A stretch of 6,051 bases of DNA, taken from positions 1-6,051 of the forward strand of contig DUNJ01000145.1 of NCBI GenBank assembly GCA_012839395.1. Direction: 5' to 3'. Positions 1 through 5,966 of this stretch are shown here, piece after piece. Numbering within the stretch: position 1 is the first letter of the stretch; each line of letters opens with the position of its first letter. The notes below the pieces were generated by a model, which was not told where the DNA came from, made no database searches, and saw nothing but the letters and a program-made list of their open reading frames with translations. The position numbers and the translations under genes were made by a program. This stretch comes from Tepidimicrobium sp. GTDB lineage: Bacteria; Bacillota; Clostridia; Tissierellales; Tepidimicrobiaceae.

Positions 1-983
1 CGGTACAGATGATGTACAAAATTGGGGTGCTTACCGGCAGCCGTCTCTCCAGATAGCATTATGGCATCACTGCCATCCAATATGGCATTGGCTACATCTG
101 CCACCTCTGCCCTAGTAGGCCTGGGGTTCCTCATCATGGAATCCAACATCTGGGTTGCAGTTATTACAGGTTTTCCAGCCTTATTGCAGCTTCTAATTAT
201 CTTCTTCTGAGCAAGGGGTACTTCCTGGGTTCGAATCTCCACCCCAAGATCTCCTCTAGCTACCATTATCCCATCGGAGGCATCTATTATTTCCTCTATA
301 TTATCCAACCCCTCTTGATTTTCTATCTTGGATATTATCTCTATGTCCTCACCACCATTTTCTTCCAGTACCTTTCTTATAGTAAGTACATCGTTGGCAG
401 TTCTAATAAAGGATGCAGCTATAAATTCCACATCGTTTTCTATCCCAAACTTTATATCTTCCACATCTTTGTCCGTAAGAGGAGGTAAATCGGTGGATAT
501 ACCTGGGACATTTACACCCTTCCTATCGCTCAATATCCCACTATTTAATAACTTACATCTTATATCCGTTCCATCTATGACCTCTTCTACCACCATCTCA
601 ACCAATCCATCGTCTATCAATATCCTATTGCCCTTTTTTACATCCCTAGGTAACGACTCATTACATACAGTTACTATGTTTTGATCTCCTACAACATCCC
701 TGCTGGTTAAGGTAAAGGTATCCCCTATTTCCAATCGAATCTCCTTATCCTTAAACCTTCCAATCCTTATCTCAGGTCCCCTAGTATCCAACATTATTCC
801 TATGGGCAGATTCAACTCTTCCCTAACCCTCTTTATGGTATCTATCCTCCTCTTATGCTCACTATGATCCCCATGAGAGAAGTTGAGTCTAGCTACGTTC
901 ATTCCATTCAGTATTAGCTCCCGTAAAACGGATTCATCCTCAGATGCTGGTCCTATGGTGCAAACAATCTTTGTCCTTTTCAT
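1..983 (-). CDS. pyk: Pyruvate kinase, N-terminal 327 residues (cut by window edge)
   Basis: Pyruvate kinase converts phosphoenolpyruvate and ADP to pyruvate and ATP in the cytosol, the last ATP-forming step of glycolysis. I translated the minus strand from the ATG at 983-981, which follows an AAAGGAG ribosome binding site at 991-997. Visible motifs are the start MKRTKIVCTIGPAS, NVARLNFSHG with R32, N34 and S36, LDTRGPEIR (about 65-73) in the A/B domain boundary, SKIEN with catalytic K219 and metal ligand E221, ARGDLGVE with metal ligand D245, ATQMLDSM with T277, RPTRAEV (288-294) and LSGETAAGK (310-318). Numbering stays within one residue of the E. coli enzyme. The TIM barrel and B domain are present; the C-terminal allosteric domain, and any extra PEP-utilizer domain found in some Bacillota, lies outside. 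The gene starts 17 bp after pfkA ends, so the two are surely co-transcribed. The last seven residues at the edge (NFVHHLY) do not fit the family; see findings. Confidence 0.96.
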   Translation of the reverse strand, partial: MKRTKIVCTIGPASEDESVLRELILNGMNVARLNFSHGDHSEHKRRIDTIKRVREELNLPIGIMLDTRGPEIRIGRFKDKEIRLEIGDTFTLTSRDVVGDQNIVTVCNESLPRDVKKGNRILIDDGLVEMVVEEVIDGTDIRCKLLNSGILSDRKGVNVPGISTDLPPLTDKDVEDIKFGIENDVEFIAASFIRTANDVLTIRKVLEENGGEDIEIISKIENQEGLDNIEEIIDASDGIMVARGDLGVEIRTQEVPLAQKKIIRSCNKAGKPVITATQMLDSMMRNPRPTRAEVADVANAILDGSDAIMLSGETAAGKHPNFVHHLY

Positions 984-1000
984 GTTATCTCTCCTTTATC

Positions 1001-1960
1001 TTATATTGAAAGTGTCTTTGTTATATTATACATATCTTCATCAAATGTCTTTTCCACATTAAGGGCTTCTTCTAAATCCATATCTATTATCTCATTGCAT
1101 CTCATTCCCAAAGCCCTTCCAGATTTCTTACTCAATAGTAGCTCTATTGCTCTATATCCCATTTTACTTGCCATTATCCTATCGAAGGATGTTGGAGTGC
1201 CACCCCTTTGAATATGGCCCAATGTGGTTACCCTTACCTCTGCCCCAGTCTTATCCTTTATATCCTCTGATACCTTATAAGGGCTCGTTATTCCTTCTGC
1301 TAGCACTATTATATGATGAAGCTTTCCCCTGTTCCTTCCCTGTATTATCTTCTTACAGACTTCATCTATATCTACGCCTGTCTCCCTAACTATTATGCTC
1401 TCCGCACCCCCAGCCAAGCCAGAATAAAGAGCTATATCGCCACAATCCCTACCCATAACCTCCACTATATTGGCCCTTCCATGGGATGTGGATGTATCTC
1501 TTATCTTGCTTATGGCATCCACCACCGTTTCAACTGCTGTCATAAACCCTATGCTATAATCGGTATAGCCCATATCGTTGTCGATGGTGCAGGGAATACA
1601 TATAACGGGCACTCCTAAATCGCTCAAGCTCTTTGCACCTTTAAAAGTGCCATCTCCCCCTAAGATAACCAGGGCATCTATTCCAAATACCTCTATTATG
1701 TTGAGTGCCTTATCGATGCCTTCCTCTGTTTTAAATTCATCGCACCTGGCAGTCCTCAACATGGTGCCTCCCCTGTGGATTATATCTGCCACAGAGGATA
1801 TATCCATTTCCCCTATCTCTCCATTTAAAAGCCCATTATAACCATGTCTAATCCCCATAACCTTTAATTTATTGAATATGGAGGCTCGCACCACCGACCT
1901 GATAGCCGCATTCATACCCGGGGCATCTCCCCCACTGGTCAATAGTCCAATAGTCTTCAT
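1001..1960 (-). CDS. pfkA: ATP-dependent 6-phosphofructokinase
   Basis: PfkA phosphorylates fructose 6-phosphate to fructose 1,6-bisphosphate with ATP, the committed and allosterically controlled step of glycolysis; bacterial members are cytosolic homotetramers. The 319-aa product has full family length and keeps E. coli numbering almost throughout. It shows SGGDAPGMN (9-17), R72, GGDG at 101-104, TIDND with catalytic base D127 and D129, R162, MGR (169-171), E187, E222, R243, H249 and R252 of HIQRGG. Effector-site residues R21, R25, D59, R154, R211 and K213 are also present, so ADP/PEP-type regulation is plausible (inference). G104 indicates an ATP enzyme rather than a pyrophosphate enzyme, which usually has D104 and K124. 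Position 124, normally glycine, is cysteine here. The ATG at 1960-1958 follows GGGAGGG (1971-1977) with 10 nt spacing. The gene lies 25 bp after the small ORF and 17 bp before pyk. Confidence 0.98.
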   Translation of the reverse strand: MKTIGLLTSGGDAPGMNAAIRSVVRASIFNKLKVMGIRHGYNGLLNGEIGEMDISSVADIIHRGGTMLRTARCDEFKTEEGIDKALNIIEVFGIDALVILGGDGTFKGAKSLSDLGVPVICIPCTIDNDMGYTDYSIGFMTAVETVVDAISKIRDTSTSHGRANIVEVMGRDCGDIALYSGLAGGAESIIVRETGVDIDEVCKKIIQGRNRGKLHHIIVLAEGITSPYKVSEDIKDKTGAEVRVTTLGHIQRGGTPTSFDRIMASKMGYRAIELLLSKKSGRALGMRCNEIIDMDLEEALNVEKTFDEDMYNITKTLSI

Positions 1961-1985
1961 TTCACATCCACCCTCCCATTACAAA

Positions 1986-2180
1986 TTAAAATATGCCCAA
2001 GTCAAATAGTACCATCCTTACATCATCCGCTTCAAATTTGGGTGTTAATATTTCATATAAATCCTCATCTCCATCTTTATATAGGAGATTTTTTTTCACC
2101 ATAAACCCCTCATTTCTAAGCTGTTCCTCCACTTTAATAGCCTGTTCCAAACCAGTAGCTAGATATACCGTGGTCCACAT
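1986..2180 (-). CDS. Small conserved-looking protein of unknown function (64 aa, possibly DUF2007-like)
   Basis: I do not recognise a function. The 64-aa product begins MWTTVYLATGLEQAIKVEE and has a predicted beta-alpha-beta-type pattern: a strand at 4-7, an amphipathic helix about 11-24, strands around 26-33 and 41-46 (LYEILTPK), and a helix at 50-60 ending DLGIF. It has no signal peptide, membrane segment or cysteines. From memory, clostridial genomes carry similar 60-75 aa proteins starting MWTVVY near pfkA, some labelled as DUF2007-like or, wrongly, glutamate decarboxylase; this is recollection, not a search. The start at 2180-2178 is well supported by AGGAGAGG (2188-2195) spaced 7 nt. 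It is the first gene after a likely internal promoter and sits 25 bp before pfkA, so it is probably co-expressed with glycolytic genes. It contains an eight-A run (T-run at 2089-2096) near its middle. That it is a real gene is fairly sure; its role is open. Confidence 0.82.
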   Translation of the reverse strand: MWTTVYLATGLEQAIKVEEQLRNEGFMVKKNLLYKDGDEDLYEILTPKFEADDVRMVLFDLGIF

Positions 2181-2187
2181 GATCTAT

Positions 2188-2215
2188 CCTCTCCTAATAG
2201 ACTTAATCCTTAGGA
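2188..2215 (-). promoter_or_regulatory. Ribosome binding site of the small ORF with possible sequestering hairpin
   Basis: On the minus strand the small ORF is preceded by AGGAGAGG (2188-2195), 7 nt from its ATG. Six bases that include the first part of this site, TTAGGA (2192-2197), are perfectly complementary to TCCTAA (2210-2215), with a 12-nt loop between. The pairing could partly hide the ribosome binding site in the leader RNA. The stem is short and has only two G-C pairs, so it may have no effect. Confidence 0.4.
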
Positions 2216-2243
2216 TGGCCTCTTGTCATTATCCATAACCTTC

Positions 2244-2271
2244 ATTATAGCATATATGGGCTATATGGAAA
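2244..2271 (-). promoter_or_regulatory. Likely internal sigma-A promoter for small ORF-pfkA-pyk
   Basis: On the minus strand, just after the dnaE stop codon, there is TTTCCA (2266-2271, four of six -35 consensus bases), a 16-nt spacer and a perfect TATAAT (2244-2249). The TATAAT is preceded by TGC, forming an extended -10. Transcription would begin near 2237 and give a leader of about 57 nt before the small ORF. This would let the glycolytic genes be made independently of dnaE. No transcription terminator is visible between dnaE and this promoter, so readthrough from dnaE remains likely as well. Confidence 0.55.
2246..2265. repeat. 20-bp dyad over the internal promoter (candidate operator)
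   Basis: TATAGC (2246-2251) and GCTATA (2260-2265) form a perfect 6-bp inverted repeat with an 8-bp spacer. It covers the -10 element and most of the spacer of the promoter upstream of the small ORF, pfkA and pyk. This is the placement expected for a dimeric repressor site. The arms are short and AT-rich, so chance is possible. It does not match a CcpA cre site that I can recognise. Confidence 0.3.
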
Positions 2272-2277
2272 CCCCTA

Positions 2278-5200
2278 TTAGGACACCTTTACATTTTCTT
2301 CGCCTAAAAGCCTGGTCAGCTCCTCTATCAGCGATTCCTGTTTTATATCCACCCATAGATCCCTTTGAGCCATCATCATCCTCTTCTGCTTCTCAACATA
2401 TACATATACTGGGGTCTTGCCTTTATACCTAGCCAACACCTTCTTTATATCGTCGAAGGTAGCTATGGATCTCTCCTTAGATATCTTCAAATATATCTTA
2501 GCTCTATTAAATTCATCTAAAGAAGTTATCCTTTCGCATATTATCTTAGGTTCTTCTTCCTCGCTGGCACTTATACTGCCCTCAATTACGATTAATGAAT
2601 CTTCCTCTATTAACCTATTATATCTATCGTAAGTAGTGGGGAATACTATACACTCTACGGCCCCATATATATCCTCCAAGGTTATAAAGGCCATCATATT
2701 GTTGTTCTTGGTTACCATATTCCGCTTTAAAACCACTATACCCCCTATGGTTACCCTTTTGCCATCCATATCCCCCGCTAAATTTTCCTCTACCTGTTCC
2801 TGCATTTGAAATAGTTCCGCGGTTGTAATGGTAGATATCCTTTTTAGATCCTCCTCGTAAGGTTTCAGAGGATGGCCGCTTATATAAAGACCTAGCATCT
2901 CTTTTTCCATAGCCAATAGATTTTTCTGGGAAAATTCCTTTAGATCTGGCAAGTTATCCTCCAATATATTGGTATCCATGGTTTCAAACATAGAGAATTG
3001 TCCCTCGATATTCCTCTTCCTATCGGAATGGATCCCATCCATGGTCTTTTCAAATATGGCCAATAGCTGGGCTCTATTTCCCCCCAAGCTATTCATTGCA
3101 CCACATTTTATAAGGCTTTCCACCGCCCTCTTATTCATTACCGTAGAATCAATATTCTCTATCCTCTCACAAAAATCGGTAAAGCTCTTAAAAGGTCCAT
3201 CACGCCTAGCTTCCACTATAACATCTATAAAGTTTTCTCCTACATTTTTCACTGCCATAAGGCCAAATCTAATCTTTCCATCTACCACTGTAAACTTCTT
3301 ATAGCTTTCATTTATATCCGGCGGCATTATATCAATCCCCAGTCTTTTACATTCCTGTATATACAGGGATACGGAGTTGGTATCCCCCATTACACTGCTA
3401 ATAAGGGCAGCCATAAACTCCACTGGATAATAGTGTTTGAGCCAGGCCGTTCTATAGGCGACTACCGCATAGGCGGCAGAGTGGCTCTTGTTAAATGCAT
3501 ATTTGGCAAAATCCAACATAAGGTCATATATCTTATTGGCGGTTTTTTCATCTACACCATTTCTATAGGCTCCCTTTACAATCACATTGCCATCTTCATC
3601 GGTCTCCCCATATATAAACCTCTTCCTTTCCTCCTCCATTATATCCATGTCCTTCTTACCCATGGCTCGCCTCAATAGATCCGCCCCGCCCATGGTAAAA
3701 CCACCTATATCTCTAACTATCTGCATAACCTGCTCTTGGTACACTATACAGCCATAGGTTACATCCAATATAGGCTCCAATTTAGGATGTAGATATTCTA
3801 TATTATCTGGGTTATTCTTATTCTCTATATATTTGGGAATCTGATTCATAGGACCAGGCCTAAATAAGGAGTTGGCAGCTATAAGGTTTTCAAACATATC
3901 TGGTTTCAGTTCCTTTAAAAATTGCCTCATCCCAGCGCTCTCAAATTGGAATATTCCCAAGGTCTCCCCCTTGGCAAACATCTCCAGGACCTTTGGGTCA
4001 TCGTAGTCGAAGTTGGAAAAATCTATTCTCTTTCCATGATTTTGCTCTATTAAACTAACTGCATCCCTTATTACCGTTAAGGTTCTCAGCCCTAAAAAAT
4101 CCATCTTCAGAAGCCCTAATTCCTCCAACTCCGTCATATCAAATTGGGTGGTTATAGCATCATTGTTCCTAGCTAGTGGTACATAGCTGGTTATAGGCTC
4201 TTTGGAGATTACCACTCCAGCTGCATGAGTAGATGTATGTCTAGGTAATCCCTCTACGGCCATGGCCAAATCTATCAGCTTTTTAACATCTTCCTTGGAA
4301 TTATACGCCTGTCTTAAGCCCTTGTTGATCTCCAATGCCTTGGATATTGTAATCCCTAATTCCATAGGAATTTGCTTGGCTATGCTATCTACATCGCCAT
4401 AGGGCATGTTTATAGCCCTGCCTACATCTCTAATGGCTCCACGAGCTGCCATGGTACCGAAGGTAGCTATCTGGGCAACCCTGTCGGCTCCATACTTCTT
4501 TACCACATAATCTATAACCTCTTCCCTTCTCTCATAGCAAAAATCTATATCTATATCCGGCATGGACACCCTTTCCGGGTTTAAAAACCTTTCAAATAAT
4601 AGCTCATATTCCAATGGGTCTATATCGATAATGCCTAGGGCATAGGATACTATACTACCTGCAGCGGATCCCCTTCCAGGCCCTACCATTATATCATTAT
4701 CCTTAGCAAACCTAATGAAGTCCCATACTATCAAAAAATAATCTACATATCCCATATCCACTATGGTGTTGAATTCAAATTCAAATCTATCCATTATCTC
4801 CTGTGTTATAGTTGGATACCTGTTCTTCAATCCATCTATGCATAATTTTTTCAAATATTCCTCGTTGGTATACCCCTCCGGTACCTGGTATTCGGGCAGA
4901 TGCAGGGTATCAAAATCTATGGTAACATTGCATCTTTCTGCAATCCTTACCGTATTCTCCAAGGCCCCTTTTACATGGCCAAATATGCTCTTCATCTCTC
5001 CATAGGATTTTAAATAAAATTGATCGGTAGGAAATCTCATCCTTTCCTCTTCATCGATGGTCTTGCCCGTTTGAATACATAGGAGCACATCGTGAACCAA
5101 TGCGTCTTCCCTTTTCAAGTAATGGACATCGTTGGTTGCTACTAATGGTATACCCGTCTCCCTACTCATCTTTATGAGCTGTTCATTTATCTGTCTTTCC

Positions 5201-5751
5201 TCTTCTACTCCATGGTCCTGCAACTCTAAATAGAAGTTATCCTGGCCAAATATGCTATTATATTTAAGGGCTATTTCCTTAGCCCTTTCATAGTTTCGAT
5301 CCAATATATGCTTTTGCACCTCTCCAGCAAGACAGCCAGATAAGGCTATTATGCCTTCACTATATTTTTCTAATATATCGTGATCAACCCTAGGTTTATA
5401 GTAAAAGCCATTTATATACGCCTCGGAAACCATCTTCATCAAGTTCATATAACCTGTGTTATTTTCAGCTAAAAGAACTAGATGGTATTGGCTCTTATCC
5501 TTAGCTTCCCTTTCGGTATATTTGTTTATGGCAACATAAACCTCTGCACCTAATATAGGCTTTATATTCCTCTTCTTTGCTTCTTTGTAAAAGTCTATAA
5601 CCCCAAACATAGCGCCATGATCTGTTATTGCCAATGAGTTCATTCCCAATTCTACAGCCCTGTCCAATAGATCCTCCACCCTACTGGAACCATCTAATAG
5701 GCTATATTCAGTATGAACATGTAGATGAACAAACTTGTCCTTATAAGTCAT
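2278..5751 (-). CDS. dnaE: DNA polymerase III alpha subunit (DnaE)
   Basis: This is a C-family DNA polymerase that extends primers at the replication fork with the beta clamp. In Bacillota it normally works beside PolC and mainly extends RNA primers (family knowledge). The 1157 aa are full length. The PHP domain fills about 1-215 and has HVHT (11-14), TDHG (43-46), GAE (68-70), H90, C140 and NDVH (207-210). The palm carries GPGRGSAAGS (357-366) and MPDIDIDF with catalytic D401 and D403, plus D551 in KMDFLGLRTL. Fingers include SLFRPGPMNQIPKY (628-641) and YAFNKSHSAAYA (751-762). A helix-hairpin-helix region lies about 815-910, a beta-clamp motif QFSMF at 918-922, an OB fold about 998-1065, and a small C-terminal domain about 1085-1157. 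The domain order, with N-terminal PHP and no inserted exonuclease domain, is DnaE and not PolC. The ATG at 5751-5749 follows AAAGGA (5759-5764) with 7 nt spacing. It is the first gene of the minus-strand cluster. Confidence 0.98.
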   Translation of the reverse strand: MTYKDKFVHLHVHTEYSLLDGSSRVEDLLDRAVELGMNSLAITDHGAMFGVIDFYKEAKKRNIKPILGAEVYVAINKYTEREAKDKSQYHLVLLAENNTGYMNLMKMVSEAYINGFYYKPRVDHDILEKYSEGIIALSGCLAGEVQKHILDRNYERAKEIALKYNSIFGQDNFYLELQDHGVEEERQINEQLIKMSRETGIPLVATNDVHYLKREDALVHDVLLCIQTGKTIDEEERMRFPTDQFYLKSYGEMKSIFGHVKGALENTVRIAERCNVTIDFDTLHLPEYQVPEGYTNEEYLKKLCIDGLKNRYPTITQEIMDRFEFEFNTIVDMGYVDYFLIVWDFIRFAKDNDIMVGPGRGSAAGSIVSYALGIIDIDPLEYELLFERFLNPERVSMPDIDIDFCYERREEVIDYVVKKYGADRVAQIATFGTMAARGAIRDVGRAINMPYGDVDSIAKQIPMELGITISKALEINKGLRQAYNSKEDVKKLIDLAMAVEGLPRHTSTHAAGVVISKEPITSYVPLARNNDAITTQFDMTELEELGLLKMDFLGLRTLTVIRDAVSLIEQNHGKRIDFSNFDYDDPKVLEMFAKGETLGIFQFESAGMRQFLKELKPDMFENLIAANSLFRPGPMNQIPKYIENKNNPDNIEYLHPKLEPILDVTYGCIVYQEQVMQIVRDIGGFTMGGADLLRRAMGKKDMDIMEEERKRFIYGETDEDGNVIVKGAYRNGVDEKTANKIYDLMLDFAKYAFNKSHSAAYAVVAYRTAWLKHYYPVEFMAALISSVMGDTNSVSLYIQECKRLGIDIMPPDINESYKKFTVVDGKIRFGLMAVKNVGENFIDVIVEARRDGPFKSFTDFCERIENIDSTVMNKRAVESLIKCGAMNSLGGNRAQLLAIFEKTMDGIHSDRKRNIEGQFSMFETMDTNILEDNLPDLKEFSQKNLLAMEKEMLGLYISGHPLKPYEEDLKRISTITTAELFQMQEQVEENLAGDMDGKRVTIGGIVVLKRNMVTKNNNMMAFITLEDIYGAVECIVFPTTYDRYNRLIEEDSLIVIEGSISASEEEEPKIICERITSLDEFNRAKIYLKISKERSIATFDDIKKVLARYKGKTPVYVYVEKQKRMMMAQRDLWVDIKQESLIEELTRLLGEENVKVS

Positions 5752-5790
5752 TTTAAAATCCTTTCTATTCCCATTGATATTTATATATTA

Positions 5791-5818
5791 ATTCTATCAT
5801 AATTTTAAAAGATTGAAA
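5791..5818 (-). promoter_or_regulatory. Probable dnaE promoter
   Basis: On the minus strand, TTTCAA (5813-5818, weak -35 match) is followed by a 16-nt spacer and TAGAAT (5791-5796, five of six -10 bases) with TGA in front, an extended -10 pattern. The start would be near 5784, giving a leader of about 33 nt before the dnaE ATG. The region is very AT-rich, so other -10-like hexamers overlap it and the exact choice is uncertain. Confidence 0.45.
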
Positions 5819-5847
5819 CTTATTTATTGGAACATAAGCTCCGGCAA

Positions 5848-5876
5848 TTGAAGCAAAACCTTTCATCGGTTATAAT
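5848..5876 (+). promoter_or_regulatory. Strong candidate sigma-A promoter for the divergent plus-strand gene
   Basis: TTGAAG (5848-5853, four of six consensus bases including TTGA), a 17-bp spacer and a perfect TATAAT (5871-5876) make the best promoter in the window. Transcription would start near 5883 and give a leader of about 84 nt before the ATG at 5967. The two inverted repeats described below would then lie in the early transcribed region. It stands back to back with the dnaE promoter, with about 29 bp between the two -35 elements. Confidence 0.6.
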
Positions 5877-5889
5877 AAAAATACGACAG

Positions 5890-5925
5890 AAATATAGGCA
5901 GATTAGCAACCTCTTACCTATATTT
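5890..5925. repeat. 9-bp inverted repeat in the divergent intergenic region (candidate operator or leader hairpin)
   Basis: AAATATAGG (5890-5898) and CCTATATTT (5917-5925) are perfect inverted repeats of 9 bp with an 18-bp spacer, centred near 5907. If transcription starts near 5883, the repeat occupies roughly +8 to +43 and could be a repressor site or a leader hairpin. Its arms are mainly A-T, so the RNA stem would be weak; although the right arm runs into TTTT, it is a poor intrinsic terminator. A DNA-binding role is the more natural reading (inference). Confidence 0.5.
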
Positions 5926-5931
5926 TATGAT
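5903..5931 (+). promoter_or_regulatory. Alternative promoter for the plus-strand gene
   Basis: TTAGCA (5903-5908, four of six -35 bases), 17 bp and TATGAT (5926-5931, five of six -10 bases) give a second possible promoter closer to the plus-strand start codon. The -35 lies in the spacer of the 9-bp inverted repeat and the -10 overlaps the 10-bp palindrome, so a protein bound to either repeat would block it. It is weaker than the promoter at 5848-5876 and may be incidental. Confidence 0.3.
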
Positions 5932-5936
5932 ATCAT
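5927..5936. repeat. 10-bp perfect palindrome ATGATATCAT
   Basis: ATGATATCAT reads the same on both strands and lies 30 bp before the plus-strand ATG, directly after the 9-bp inverted repeat. It overlaps the -10 of the alternative promoter. It could be a compact operator half of a larger regulatory region; a palindrome this short in AT-rich DNA can also occur by chance. Confidence 0.3.
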
Positions 5937-5966
5937 GAGCATAGTACATACTTTGGAGGGTACAAT

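Noticed and set aside
328..684. Plus-strand open frame of 118 codons
   Set aside because: It lies fully antisense to pyk, is rich in Ser/Ile/Phe from reversed AT-rich codons, and has no convincing ribosome binding site. The same applies to the other plus-strand frames inside pfkA, the small ORF and dnaE.
1001..1960. Pyrophosphate-dependent phosphofructokinase
   Set aside because: Residue 104 is glycine in GGDG and residue 124 is not lysine, the length is 319 aa, and effector-site residues are present, all pointing to the ATP-dependent bacterial group.
2251..2258. CATATATG palindrome in the dnaE-small ORF gap
   Set aside because: It is a low-complexity TA-rich run within the larger TATAGC-N8-GCTATA dyad and needs no separate explanation.
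2278..5751. PolC rather than DnaE, or an intein-bearing or frameshifted polymerase
   Set aside because: The PHP domain is at the extreme N-terminus with no inserted DEDD exonuclease domain, and the OB fold is C-terminal. The 1157-residue frame is continuous with all polymerase motifs at normal spacing.
5811..5819. GATTGAAAC resembling the 3' end of a type I CRISPR repeat
   Set aside because: Only one copy is present, there is no second spaced repeat, and no cas gene is visible. It also falls inside the probable dnaE -35 region.
5890..5926. Intrinsic terminator between the divergent genes
   Set aside because: The 9-bp stem has only two G-C pairs, the loop is 18 nt, and the four Ts belong to the stem arm. 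It also lies just upstream of a plus-strand start codon and between divergent genes, where no terminator is needed.
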